From contig SFHQ01000015.1 in NCBI GenBank assembly GCA_004556345.1, forward strand, positions 1-38,977: a stretch of 38,977 nucleotides of DNA. The letters run 5' to 3'. Below are positions 24,197 to 32,688 of this stretch, piece by piece (within the stretch, counting starts at the first letter, position 1; every line of letters starts with the position of its first letter). A model generated the notes under the pieces. It saw nothing but the letters and a program-made list of their open reading frames with translations, was not told the DNA's origin and ran no database searches. The position numbers and the translations under genes were made by a program. Source of the stretch: Clostridiales bacterium. Its GTDB lineage: Bacteria > Bacillota > Clostridia > Oscillospirales > Oscillospiraceae.

Positions 24197-25171
24197 TCAA
24201 GCCTCCTTCTTTCGTTTGATACACACGTTCAGGAAGACGTTGATGAGCATGATGAACAGGAACAGCACCAGGCCGATGGAAAACAGGGCGTTGCGCTGCA
24301 AGCTGCCCACAGAGGCATAGGACATCTCCGAAGCAATGGCGGTGGTCAGGAAGCGGACGGATTGGAACAGGCCCGGCATATTCGCCACGTTGCCGGCCAC
24401 CATGATGATGGCCATGGCCTCGCCGATGGCCCGGCCCACGCCCAGGACGATGGCGGTGGCCACGCCGCTGCGGGCGGCGGGAACGGTCACGCGGAAGACC
24501 GTCTCCAGATGGGTGGCACCCAGGGCCAGGGAGGCCTGCTCATAGTCCTCCGGCACAGCCCGCAGGGCCGTCTCCGAGACGCTGATGATGGAGGGCAGGA
24601 TCATGATCGCCAGGACCAGGATCGCCGCCAGCAGGCAGGCACCGGAGGAAAGACCGAAGGCCTTCTGGATGCCGGGGACCAGAATGATCATGCCCACCAG
24701 GCCGTAGACCACGGAGGGGATGCCCGCCAGCAGCTCCACGGCGGTGTGGATGATGGCAGCCATCCTGGGGTTGGCCACCTTGGCCAGGTAGATGGCGGTC
24801 ATGAGCCCCACCGGCACCCCGATGAGCACAGCCCCGGCGGTGCCGTAGACCGAGGTCAGGAGGAAGGGCAGGATGCCGTAGGAGGGGTCCGCAGCCGTGG
24901 GGGCCCAGGTCTGCCCCAGCAGGAACTTACCTAAGCCGATCTCCTGAATGGCGGGCAGGCCGGAGATGATGAGGTACACGCTGATGCACAGCACAAAGGC
25001 CACAGCCACGATGCCGCACAGCAGGAAGAGCAGATGCATGAACCGCTCCAGAACATCCTTCGCGCCCTTGGTCTTGGGGCCGCCCTGCGCCCCCTCGCCG
25101 CTCTGGGTGGCGGCGGAGGGGGCGGTGGGAGAAGAGGGGGCGGAAAGGTTGGGATGTAACGTCTTTTCCAT
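24197..25171 (-). CDS. pstC: Phosphate ABC transporter permease PstC
   Basis: 324 residues. A proline/alanine-rich cytoplasmic N-terminus precedes six helices. GVPVGLMTAIYLAKVANPR, LLAGIPSVVYGLVGM and the permease loop YEQASLALGATHLETVFRVTVPAARSG identify PstC. The ATG at 25171 follows AGGTGG; the GTG at 25180 is an alternative. It follows pstS after about 50 bases. Confidence 0.94.
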   Translation of the reverse strand: MEKTLHPNLSAPSSPTAPSAATQSGEGAQGGPKTKGAKDVLERFMHLLFLLCGIVAVAFVLCISVYLIISGLPAIQEIGLGKFLLGQTWAPTAADPSYGILPFLLTSVYGTAGAVLIGVPVGLMTAIYLAKVANPRMAAIIHTAVELLAGIPSVVYGLVGMIILVPGIQKAFGLSSGACLLAAILVLAIMILPSIISVSETALRAVPEDYEQASLALGATHLETVFRVTVPAARSGVATAIVLGVGRAIGEAMAIIMVAGNVANMPGLFQSVRFLTTAIASEMSYASVGSLQRNALFSIGLVLFLFIMLINVFLNVCIKRKKEA

Positions 25172-25221
25172 AAAAACCACCTAGCTTCCAATCACGTTTC
25201 GCTGTGTTTCGTCGTTCTGTC

Positions 25222-26118
25222 TTACTTGGCGACAGGCACGGCACCGGCGCTGCGGATCAGGTCGTTTGCGGCGGGGGAGGTGGCGTAGTCGAAGAAGGCC
25301 TGGGCTGCTTCGGACAGGGGGGTGTCGTTCTTGGTCACCAGGACGAAGGGACGCTGGATCTGATAGGTCCCGTCGAGCACGGTCTCCTCGGTGCAGGCCA
25401 CGCCGCCGACGGTCAGGCTCTTGATGCCGTCCTTGCCTTCCACGGCGGAGAGGGAGGCGTAGCCGATGGCGTTGGGGCTGTTCTTCACGGCCTCGATGAC
25501 GGCACCGGTGGAGGTCAGCTCCTGGCTGAGCTTGCACTTGTCCTTGGTGTCGGTGATGGACTCGAAGCCGTCGCGGGTGCCGGAGTTGGCCTCACGGCCG
25601 ATGCAGGCGATCTCGGCATCCGCGCCGCCCACGTCCTTCCAGTTGGTGATCTGGCCGGAGAAGATCTGGCCGATCTGCTCCACGGAGAGGTCAGAGACCT
25701 GGCTGTCGGCGTTGACGATCACGGCGATGCCGTCCAGGGCGACGGTGGTGCCGGTCAGGCCTGCACCGGTCTCCTCGTCCTTCAGGGCGCGGGAGGAAAG
25801 GCCGATGTCGGTGGTGCCGTTGGTCACGGCCTCGATGCCGGCACCGGAGCCGGTGGCGTCGTAGGAGACGGTGACCTGACCGTCGTTGTCCTTCTGGAAC
25901 TGCTCCTTCAGGCTGCCGATGACCTTCTCCATGGAGGTGGAGCCGTTGGTGGAGACGGTGCCGCTGACCACGGCGGTGGTGCTGGCCTCGCTGCCGCTGT
26001 TGTCGGCGGGGGCGCTGGTGTCGGTGGAGTCGTTGCCGCCGCCGCACCCGGCCAGAGTCAAAGCCAGGACCGCAGACGCGGCGAAGATGCTCAGAGCAGA
26101 TTTTGCGTTTCTTTTCAT
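25222..26118 (-). CDS. pstS: Phosphate-binding lipoprotein PstS
   Basis: 298 residues. The signal peptide ends in the lipobox LAGC (Cys about residue 25), so it is anchored outside the membrane; a Ser/Thr-rich linker follows. STNGSTSMEKVIGSL holds the first phosphate-binding Thr/Ser loop, and YDATGSGAGIEAV, DIGLSSRAL and REANSGTRDGFES are the other ligand loops. It is the first gene of pstSCAB-phoU, under a Pho box. Confidence 0.95.
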   Translation of the reverse strand: MKRNAKSALSIFAASAVLALTLAGCGGGNDSTDTSAPADNSGSEASTTAVVSGTVSTNGSTSMEKVIGSLKEQFQKDNDGQVTVSYDATGSGAGIEAVTNGTTDIGLSSRALKDEETGAGLTGTTVALDGIAVIVNADSQVSDLSVEQIGQIFSGQITNWKDVGGADAEIACIGREANSGTRDGFESITDTKDKCKLSQELTSTGAVIEAVKNSPNAIGYASLSAVEGKDGIKSLTVGGVACTEETVLDGTYQIQRPFVLVTKNDTPLSEAAQAFFDYATSPAANDLIRSAGAVPVAK

Positions 26119-26190
26119 GATTCAATTCCTCATTTCTTTCAGTGTTGTGTTTGTTCTTTGCTTTCTACGGTGTTTAGTGTAGTCGGCCAG

Positions 26191-26221
26191 GGTTAAAGGA
26201 AAAACCAAAGAACAGTTAAAG
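26191..26221 (-). promoter_or_regulatory. Pho box of the pst operon
   Basis: On the minus strand, CTTTAACTGTT, CTTTGGTTTTT and CCTTTAACC form 11-base phased units upstream of pstS. They resemble the boxes of nptA and phoB. Confidence 0.65.
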
Positions 26222-26251
26222 TTTGGTGAAATACGGGAATTTTTTCGGGCA

Positions 26252-26279
26252 TAAAAAAAGCTCCCCGGAACGGGGAGCT
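26252..26279 (-). terminator. Terminator of phoB-phoR-HD
   Basis: 9-bp perfect stem (26259-26267 with 26271-26279) followed on the minus strand by seven T. Confidence 0.9.
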
Positions 26280-26318
26280 GTCAGCGAAGCTGACTGAGGG
26301 GTTGTCCCCGAAGGGGCA
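26259..26318. repeat. Hairpin-rich interspersed repeat after the HD gene
   Basis: Three consecutive GC hairpins, including CCCCTTCGGGG and TCAGCGAAGCTGA, ending in the terminator. The pattern CCCCTCAGTC..GACAGCTCCCC is recalled as a frequent intergenic repeat in gut Clostridia; only one copy is in the window. Confidence 0.5.
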
Positions 26319-26325
26319 AACCACC

Positions 26326-27009
26326 TCACACCAGCTGCTGCTCGTTGATGATGAGCTTGAACTGCAGGCCCAGCGTCTCCGCCGCCCGTCTGCACAGGGT
26401 CATCCGGTTGAGGAAAATTTCAAAGTAATCCATGACAGAGCCATAGCGCGTGTCGATGTGCAGCTTGAGCTTGATGAGGGTCTTGCTCTCGTTGATCTTC
26501 AGCTCGGCCTTGGTGACGGAATAGTTCACCCGGTCATGGATGTCGAAGGTGCTCTTGTCCTGGTTGCGGACACGGCTGCGGCGCACGTCGGACTTATCCG
26601 CCAGAATGAGCGCGGCGGCCATGGGGCTTACGGGTCTGCCGGTGCCCTCGTCGTGGTTGCCGATGGCGGTGACGATCTCCGCGATCTCCTGGGCGGGCAG
26701 GTGCATGTGGTCCAGGATACGGAAGGCCATGACGGCCCCGCTCTGGGAGTGGTCGATGCGGTTGACCAGGTTGCCGATGTCGTGGAGATAGCCCGCGATC
26801 TGGGCCAGCTCCACCTCACGGGCGGGATAGCCCAGGGTCTCCAGGATATAGCGGCTGTTCTCCGCCACGAGGCCCACGTGGGCAAAGCTGTGCTCGGTGA
26901 AACCCAGCGCGATGAGGGACTCGTCTGCCTTTTTAATATAGGTACGGATGTCGGGATCCTGCTTGATCTGCTCAAACGTGACCTGTTTTGTGTTCTGATT
27001 CATATTCAT
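26326..27009 (-). CDS. HD-domain phosphohydrolase
   Basis: 227 residues. The HD metal motif is present: a first His in HSFAHVGLVAENS, GYLHDIGNLVNRIDHSQSG and GNHDEGTG, then a final Asp in LADKSDVRR. HD proteins of this type cleave nucleotide or cyclic-nucleotide phosphates; the substrate is unknown. The start codon overlaps the phoR stop by 4 bases, so it is the third gene of the phoB-phoR operon and may be under phosphate control. This linkage is unusual. Confidence 0.85.
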   Translation of the reverse strand: MNMNQNTKQVTFEQIKQDPDIRTYIKKADESLIALGFTEHSFAHVGLVAENSRYILETLGYPAREVELAQIAGYLHDIGNLVNRIDHSQSGAVMAFRILDHMHLPAQEIAEIVTAIGNHDEGTGRPVSPMAAALILADKSDVRRSRVRNQDKSTFDIHDRVNYSVTKAELKINESKTLIKLKLHIDTRYGSVMDYFEIFLNRMTLCRRAAETLGLQFKLIINEQQLV

Positions 27010-28667
27010 AGATTCGATGCCTCCTTTGGGAAGGAAATGGTGATGGTGGTGCCCACGCCCGGCTCACTGTCCAGGGAGACTCTGGCGTGGTGGAACTGGG
27101 CCCCGTGCTTGACGATGGACAGGCCCAGGCCGGTGCCCCCGATCTTGCGGGAGTGGCTCTTGTCCACCCGGTAGAAGCGCTCGAAAACGCGCTCCTGCTG
27201 GGCCTTGGGGATGCCGATGCCGGTGTCCTGCACGGACAGCACAGCCTGCTTCTCGTCGCCGGAGAGCTTGACGGTGACGGTGCCTTGGTCTTTGTTGTAT
27301 TTGATGGCGTTCTCGCAGAGATTGTAGACCATCTCGTGGAGGATCCGCCAGACGCCGTGAATTGTTTGCCCCTTACCCTCGATGTGCAGGGCAATGCCCC
27401 GCTGGTCTGCGATGGGGCGCAGGTCGCTGAGGACCTTGCGGGCCAGCCCGTAGAGATCCACGTCCTCCTGCTCCAGGTCCTCCGAGCCTTCGTCCAGGCG
27501 GGAGAGCTTCATGATGTCCTCCACCAGCGCGATGAGCTGCTGGCACGCCTTATAAATATCCCCGGCAAACTCCTTCATGGTCTCCGGGTCCACCAGCCCC
27601 TCCTTCATCAGCTCGGCAAAGCCGGAGATGGACGTGAGGGGCGTTTTCAGCTCGTGGGAGACGTTGGCGGAAAACTCCCGGCGCAGGCTCTCGCGCTGTT
27701 CCCGCTCGGTCACGTTCACCATGAGGATGACGGCCCCGGTGACTTGGCCGTTGGCAATGACGGGGTTGGCGAGAATTTCAATGACCTGCTCCCCCAGGTC
27801 CATGAGGGACTGGGCGTGGTGCCCGGCCAGGGCGCGGCCGGCGGCCACGCGAATTTCCCGGCGGCAGTCCTCTTGCAGGTCCTCCGGCTTCTCCTCCTGC
27901 CCCAGCAGGGCCATGGCCCCCTGGTTGCTGGAGAGGATGTGGTACTGCCCGTCGAGCAGCAGCACGCCCTCGTTCATGTTCTCGGCCAGGGCGGTAAACT
28001 CCCGCTGGCGGCGCTGCAAGGCCTCCATCTGCTGGTGGATGGTGCGGTTCTGCTCCCGCAGGCGGCTGACCAGGGGGAAAAGCTCTTGATCGGTCTCGTC
28101 AGCCCGCGGGTCTTCCAGGTCGATGTTGTTGATGGGCTTCGTGATCTGCCGCGCCAGGCGGGAGGCCAGCAGCGCAGAGATGAGGACGGCCAGCACCAGG
28201 ATCAGCAGCACCGGCTGCAGCACGCCCAGTAAAATGACCCCCATCGTCGTCTGCACGCTGGCCAGACGCAGGACGGTCCCGTCATCCAGACGGACGGCAT
28301 AGTAGAGCGTCTTTTGCAGCAGCGTGTCGGACAGGTGCTTGCTCTGGCCGCTGCCCTCCTGTTCCGCCTGCCGGATCTCGGCCCGGTCGGCGTGGTTCTC
28401 CATGGTGGCGGGGTCAGCCACGCTGTCGTAGAGGACGGTGCCGTCCTTGGCCACCCAGGTCAGGCGCTCCTGCGTGCCGGTCAAGGTGGTGAGATAGTCC
28501 TTGCCGGACTGCTCCAGGCCGTGGCGGACGTAGCACATCTCCTGCCGCATCTCGGCGTAAACGGTCTGCTCGTGCTTGTTCGTCATGACCACCAGGAACA
28601 GGGCCGTGCAGAGGACCATCATGGCCAGGCCCACCAGGAAGCAGCTGCGGAAAATTTTTCCCGTCAT
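27006..28667 (-). CDS. phoR: Phosphate-sensing histidine kinase PhoR
   Basis: 553 residues. Two membrane helices (about residues 8-28 and 142-168) flank an extracytoplasmic sensor domain. A HAMP-like linker and a PAS domain (about 225-320) precede the kinase core: H-box FSANVSHELKTPLTSISGFAEL, N-box YNLCENAIKYNKDQG, DTGIGIPKAQQERVFERFYRVD and GGTGLGLSIVKHG. It phosphorylates PhoB when phosphate is low. The start overlaps the phoB stop (ATGA). Confidence 0.93.
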   Translation of the reverse strand: MTGKIFRSCFLVGLAMMVLCTALFLVVMTNKHEQTVYAEMRQEMCYVRHGLEQSGKDYLTTLTGTQERLTWVAKDGTVLYDSVADPATMENHADRAEIRQAEQEGSGQSKHLSDTLLQKTLYYAVRLDDGTVLRLASVQTTMGVILLGVLQPVLLILVLAVLISALLASRLARQITKPINNIDLEDPRADETDQELFPLVSRLREQNRTIHQQMEALQRRQREFTALAENMNEGVLLLDGQYHILSSNQGAMALLGQEEKPEDLQEDCRREIRVAAGRALAGHHAQSLMDLGEQVIEILANPVIANGQVTGAVILMVNVTEREQRESLRREFSANVSHELKTPLTSISGFAELMKEGLVDPETMKEFAGDIYKACQQLIALVEDIMKLSRLDEGSEDLEQEDVDLYGLARKVLSDLRPIADQRGIALHIEGKGQTIHGVWRILHEMVYNLCENAIKYNKDQGTVTVKLSGDEKQAVLSVQDTGIGIPKAQQERVFERFYRVDKSHSRKIGGTGLGLSIVKHGAQFHHARVSLDSEPGVGTTITISFPKEASNL

Positions 28668-29350
28668 GCGCCCTCGCCCCCCATCTTATAGCCCACGCCC
28701 CGGACCGTCTCAATGTAGTGTCCGGCGGAGCCGAGCTTGGTGCGGAGGGTCCGCACGTGGACGTCCAGCGTCCGGTTCTCCCGGCTGAACTCCTGGCCCC
28801 ACACACCGTCCATGATGGCGTCGCGGGTCATGGCCATGCCCTGGTGCTCCAAAAGCAGGCAGAGCAGCTCAAACTCCTTGTTCGTCAGGGAAACTTCTTC
28901 GCCGTCCACCTTGACCACGTGGCGCTTGGGGCTGACGAACAGCTCGCCGAGCTGGTAGTCGCTGTTTTCCTCCCTGCTCTCCGTCCGGCGCAGGACGGCC
29001 CGGACGCGGGCCACCAGCTCCATCATGCCGAAGGGCTTGGAGATGAAATCGTCCGCGCCGCTGTCCAGGCCCACGACCCGGTCATACTCCGTGTTCTTGG
29101 CCGTGAGCATGATGACGGGCAGCTTCTTCGTCCCCGCCGCCGCCCGGAGCTTTTGCAGGATGGTCAGGCCGTCCTCCTCCGGGAGCATGATGTCCAGCAG
29201 GACCAGATCGGGCTGGGCCTGGCCCATGGCCTTCCAGAACTCCGCCGGGCGCTCGAAGCCCTTGGCCTCATAGCCCTGGCTGTTCAGGGCGTAGATGACC
29301 AGCTTGCGGATGCTGTCGTCGTCTTCCAATAAATAAATCAAGTCCATCAT
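28664..29350 (-). CDS. phoB: Phosphate response regulator PhoB/PhoP
   Basis: 228 residues. The receiver domain (about 1-120) has an acidic pocket EDDD, phospho-acceptor Asp in LVLLDIMLPEEDGL, and conserved Thr/Lys in MLTAKN and ISKPF. The C-terminal OmpR-type winged helix (about 130-228) has LTNKEFELLCLLLEHQG and NRTLDVHVRTLRTKLG. The ATG at 29350 has AGAGGGGA upstream. Its promoter lies under a Pho box, so it probably autoregulates along with pst and nptA. Confidence 0.93.
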   Translation of the reverse strand: MMDLIYLLEDDDSIRKLVIYALNSQGYEAKGFERPAEFWKAMGQAQPDLVLLDIMLPEEDGLTILQKLRAAAGTKKLPVIMLTAKNTEYDRVVGLDSGADDFISKPFGMMELVARVRAVLRRTESREENSDYQLGELFVSPKRHVVKVDGEEVSLTNKEFELLCLLLEHQGMAMTRDAIMDGVWGQEFSRENRTLDVHVRTLRTKLGSAGHYIETVRGVGYKMGGEGA

Positions 29351-29391
29351 CGGGTTCCCCTCTTCTCCCATTTAACCTTTCTTTCACCCCC

Positions 29392-29448
29392 AGTCTAGCG
29401 GAGGGATGTAAAATGAACAACCCTCTCTGTGTTAAATTTTTGTTAAAT
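29392..29448 (-). promoter_or_regulatory. Pho box and promoter of phoB-phoR-HD
   Basis: The minus strand has two ATTTAAC units 11 bases apart (29431-29448), then TTGTTC at 29415-29420, 17-base spacer and TAGACT at 29392-29397. The box overlaps the stop codon of the recombinase gene. Confidence 0.65.
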
Positions 29449-30715
29449 GAAAGGACGCTTCCCCCCCGTCCAGGGGAAGAAACCGCACGGTTCCCCCCTC
29501 CTCCACCAAAATTTCCTGTAATTTGGTAAACAAGAGGGGGCGGTCCACCTCCTCCGGGGAAACGCCCAGCTGCGCTGCCACGGCAAGGCGGAGGCGGTCG
29601 GCCCGGATGGTGTGCGGGGTGCAGGCCGTTTTCGATTTGCGGCGGTGGGTGGAGCAGGTGTAGTAGACGAAGCCCTTGGCCGTCTTGCGGCTCATGGCCC
29701 CACCGCACCCGGCGCAGCGGAGCAGCCCTGCAAAGAGATGAGGCGCGGCCTCCCCCGGCGGGCGGCGGGCGGGCTGGCGCAGTCTCGTCTGGACTTGCTG
29801 AAATACTTCCGGTGGGACGAGGGGCGGGTGGGTGTTCTCTACCACGAACCACGCCCCTTCCGGCACGGCCCGCGTCTCGTGGACCTTATAGCTCACCACC
29901 TCCTGCCTGCCCTGGACCATCGTCCCGGCGTAGACGGGATTTTTTAACAGGCGCCCGATGCTCCCGGCGGACCAAAGGCCGTCCCCCGCCTGGCCGGGGC
30001 GGCGATAGTGCAGCCCTTGGGCGGTCTTATAGGCCGTGGGGTTGGGGACGTGGGCTTCGTTGAGCTTTTGGGCGATGCCCCCCTGCCCCAGCCCCTGGGC
30101 GTACCATTGAAACACTTGCCGCACGACCTGCGCCGCCGCCGGGTCGGGCACCAGCGCATGTTTGTTCTCCGGGTCCTTGGCGTAGCCATACGGGGCAAAG
30201 GACCCGATGAACTCCCCCCGCCGCCGCTTCATGTCCAGCGTGCGGCGCACGTCGGCGGAGGTCTTGGCGGCGTAGCGATCGTTCAGGATCCCGTTGATGG
30301 GAATTTCCAGTCCCCACTGCACGGCGTCGGGGTGTAAGTAGCTGTCCACCCTGGGACTGCCCAGGGCGATGAAGCGGGTCCGGTGTCTGGGAAAAAACTC
30401 CTCCAGATAATACCCCTGGTCGGCGTAGTTGCGAAAAGCGCGGGAGAGGGTCTTGCAGAGGACACAGTTGACCTTCCCCCGTTCTACGTCCCGGATGAGG
30501 GACTGAAAGGCAGGGCGGCTGTCGTCGGTGCCGGTGCGGCCGTCGTCGGTGTAGACCTGGGTGAGGGTCCAGGGGTCCTGGAACTCGTGGTTCAGGTAGT
30601 CGAGCAAGATCGCCCGCTGGTTGGCGATGCTGGCGCTCTCCCGGCGGGCGTCCTCCTTCGAGAGGCGTAAATAAACCCCCACCTGCCAGAGGTGGGGGGT
30701 GTGGGTCGTCGGCAT
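29432..30715 (-). CDS. Large serine recombinase (TnpX/SpoIVCA type)
   Basis: 427 residues, short for the family (about 500-700). The N-terminal resolvase domain has GVYLRLSKEDA with the catalytic Ser, NQRAILLDYL, DDGRTGTDDSRPAFQSLI and CKTLSRAFRNYAD with the conserved Arg residues. The recombinase domain follows (INGILNDRYAAKTSADVRR, FAPYGYAKDP), then a zinc ribbon (LLRCAGCGGAM ... YYTCSTHRRKSKTAC). The usual C-terminal coiled coil is reduced. AAGGGGGG precedes the ATG at 30715. It is the only recombinase in the interval between the two collagen-gene halves and is the candidate excision enzyme. It shares strand and close spacing with the regulator upstream (39 bases). Confidence 0.9.
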   Translation of the reverse strand: MPTTHTPHLWQVGVYLRLSKEDARRESASIANQRAILLDYLNHEFQDPWTLTQVYTDDGRTGTDDSRPAFQSLIRDVERGKVNCVLCKTLSRAFRNYADQGYYLEEFFPRHRTRFIALGSPRVDSYLHPDAVQWGLEIPINGILNDRYAAKTSADVRRTLDMKRRRGEFIGSFAPYGYAKDPENKHALVPDPAAAQVVRQVFQWYAQGLGQGGIAQKLNEAHVPNPTAYKTAQGLHYRRPGQAGDGLWSAGSIGRLLKNPVYAGTMVQGRQEVVSYKVHETRAVPEGAWFVVENTHPPLVPPEVFQQVQTRLRQPARRPPGEAAPHLFAGLLRCAGCGGAMSRKTAKGFVYYTCSTHRRKSKTACTPHTIRADRLRLAVAAQLGVSPEEVDRPLLFTKLQEILVEEGGTVRFLPLDGGEASFHLTKI

Positions 30716-30754
30716 GGGTGCATCCCCCCTTGGGAGAGGGTATGCGGGGGGTGA

Positions 30755-31522
30755 TCACTCTAACCCCCCCAAGGTCATCTCCGCCCAGGAGTAGTTGCTC
30801 ATATACTCCCCTCGGAACGCCCCCTCGTCGCCATCCAGATAATGGTAGTAATCGCAGTCCACCCGCTCCGGGTCCACGGCGATGAGGTCCCGCTGCTTGC
30901 GGATGACGGCGGACTGATCCAGGGCGGCCAGGGTGGTGCGCAGGTCGGCGATGAGGCTGCGGAGCTGGCTGCGGACGCCGGGGGTGTCGGGGCGGCCCTC
31001 CCAGAGGATGGAGACCAGCTCCCCCATGGTGCTGCCCGCGCCCCGGCGGTCGATGAGGTAGGCGAACAGCTCCCGCGTGCGGGTGCGATGGAAGCGGACG
31101 GGCTGGCCCCGGTAAAAGACGGCGAAGTTGCCAAAGGTCTGGACCCGAAGCTTTTCGGGTGTCTCCGCCGGGGGGTAGCGCAGGTCGGACAGCTCGGCGG
31201 CCACCTGCTCGTCCGAGACCGGGTGGAGCAGGTAGCCGCTGGCGTGGAGGGGGAAGGTCTCCCGAAAGGCGTCGGGGTCGGACGCCATGAAGATGAGGTT
31301 CGTGCGGGGGCGGCGCTGCCGCAGCGTCTGGGCCAGGGCCAGGCCGGGGCCGTCGGCGGGAAGAAAGACGGCGTCTGCCGCCGGTCCGTGCCGGTCCAGC
31401 CAGGCCTCCAGGGCCTGGGGGGAAAGGAAGGTGTGCAGCTCCCCCGTGGGGCAGACCCGGCGGAGGGTCGCCGTCAGCGCCGCCAGGCGCGTCCAGTCGG
31501 GTTCGGCGGCGAGGATACGCAT
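30755..31522 (-). CDS. Response-regulator-like protein with degenerate receiver and winged helix
   Basis: 255 residues. Residues about 1-115 have the receiver fold, but the phospho-acceptor is lost: the VFLD position reads VFLPADGPG, and the conserved Lys-Pro near the end reads LLHPV. Residues about 125-220 form an OmpR/SARP-type winged helix (LRVQTFGNFAVFYRGQPVRF ... ELFAYLIDRRGAGSTMGELVSILWEG ... RSQLRSLIADLRTTLAAL). It is probably a phosphorylation-independent DNA-binding regulator. It starts 17 bases after the DHHW gene and ends 39 bases before the recombinase, so it may control or be co-expressed with it. Confidence 0.82.
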   Translation of the reverse strand: MRILAAEPDWTRLAALTATLRRVCPTGELHTFLSPQALEAWLDRHGPAADAVFLPADGPGLALAQTLRQRRPRTNLIFMASDPDAFRETFPLHASGYLLHPVSDEQVAAELSDLRYPPAETPEKLRVQTFGNFAVFYRGQPVRFHRTRTRELFAYLIDRRGAGSTMGELVSILWEGRPDTPGVRSQLRSLIADLRTTLAALDQSAVIRKQRDLIAVDPERVDCDYYHYLDGDEGAFRGEYMSNYSWAEMTLGGLE

Positions 31523-31539
31523 GGGTGAGGCCCCCTCTC

Positions 31540-32673
31540 TTATTTCAGCCAGGCGGAGTTCGTGTCGCTGACGAGGTTGTCCACGCCGTACAAATACAGG
31601 ATCTTATCCACGCGATGCTCGGAGACGAATTTCGTCAGGTCGTCCCGGTAATAGCGCAGGTCCACCAGATAGATGCTCTGGTAGTTGGCCGCCAGGAAGG
31701 TGCTGAAGCAGTGGGCGTAGGAGTCCCGGATGACGAGGACGCTCCCCTCCTCCGCGCTGGGGTTGGAGATGTTCACCAGGCTGTGGTTGCCGTCCAGGAA
31801 GACGGGGTACTTGTCGATCTCCTCCAGGTGCTTGGGGAAGTAGAGGCTGTCGGAGTAAATGGGGTCGGCGCTGCCGTCCCGGAGGGTGACCTTGGTCTGG
31901 ATGCCGCTGTCCCAGACCTCCACGGTGTCGGGCTTTGTGAACCAGTAGCCGCTGCCGGACCAGGTGGTGCCGTAGAAGCCGTCGGTGGCGGTGACCTGGT
32001 AGGCGTCGCGGGAGAGATAGGCCCGGCCCTGGTCGATCTGGTAGGCGCGGTAGAGCAGGTAGTTGCCCAGGGAGGTCAGGTGGTGGTCCGTGCGGTAGCA
32101 GACCTGACCGCCCTCGGCGATGCCCTCCTTCAGGGCGTCGCGCACGTCAATGATCTTCGTGTAGTGCAGGATCTCGCCGGCCTTTTCATACAGCATGTCG
32201 TCGTCATATTCCCCGTGGAAGGCGGGCAGCTCGTTTTCCATCAGGTAGCCCGTGGAGGGGACCATGATGATGTCGGCGGGGAGACCCAGGCTCTGGGCGA
32301 ACTGGTCAAAGCGGGTGAGGTTATTCGTAAAGACCTCTTCGTTGTAGGGCTTGGGGGCGTTGATGAGGTAGCCGTCCTTGCCGTGGTAGATGCTCTGGGC
32401 GGCGTTGCGGCCGGTGGCCAGGTTCCAATAGGCGTTCACGCCCACGAAGAAATCCCGGCCGGGGATCTGGTCGGCGGTGAATTCCTCCAGCTCCTCCTGG
32501 GTCTTGCCCTTGAGGATGTTGGAGACGCTGATCTCCGGGCGCTCGGCGAGGTACCGCTTCTCGTTGACGGAATAGTCCTTGTCCGGCCCGAAGAAGAGGA
32601 GCAGCGCCAGGATGCCCAGCACGATCAGGAAGACCAGGGAGGGCAGGAAGTGATAGAGTTCTTTTTTGTTCAT
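31540..32673 (-). CDS. DHHW/AlgX-like surface polysaccharide acylation protein
   Basis: 377 residues. One N-terminal membrane anchor (about 9-29) precedes an extracytoplasmic SGNH-like domain. YRTDHHLTSLGNYLLYRAY carries the DHH catalytic pair of the DHHW/AlgJ family, and VLVIRDSYAHCFSTFLA carries the serine (block I-like, RDSY). Such proteins transfer acyl groups to surface sugars together with an MBOAT. It begins 15 bases after the MBOAT stop, with GGGAGG ahead of the ATG. Confidence 0.85.
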   Translation of the reverse strand: MNKKELYHFLPSLVFLIVLGILALLLFFGPDKDYSVNEKRYLAERPEISVSNILKGKTQEELEEFTADQIPGRDFFVGVNAYWNLATGRNAAQSIYHGKDGYLINAPKPYNEEVFTNNLTRFDQFAQSLGLPADIIMVPSTGYLMENELPAFHGEYDDDMLYEKAGEILHYTKIIDVRDALKEGIAEGGQVCYRTDHHLTSLGNYLLYRAYQIDQGRAYLSRDAYQVTATDGFYGTTWSGSGYWFTKPDTVEVWDSGIQTKVTLRDGSADPIYSDSLYFPKHLEEIDKYPVFLDGNHSLVNISNPSAEEGSVLVIRDSYAHCFSTFLAANYQSIYLVDLRYYRDDLTKFVSEHRVDKILYLYGVDNLVSDTNSAWLK

Positions 32674-32688
32674 AGGAAACAGCCTCCC

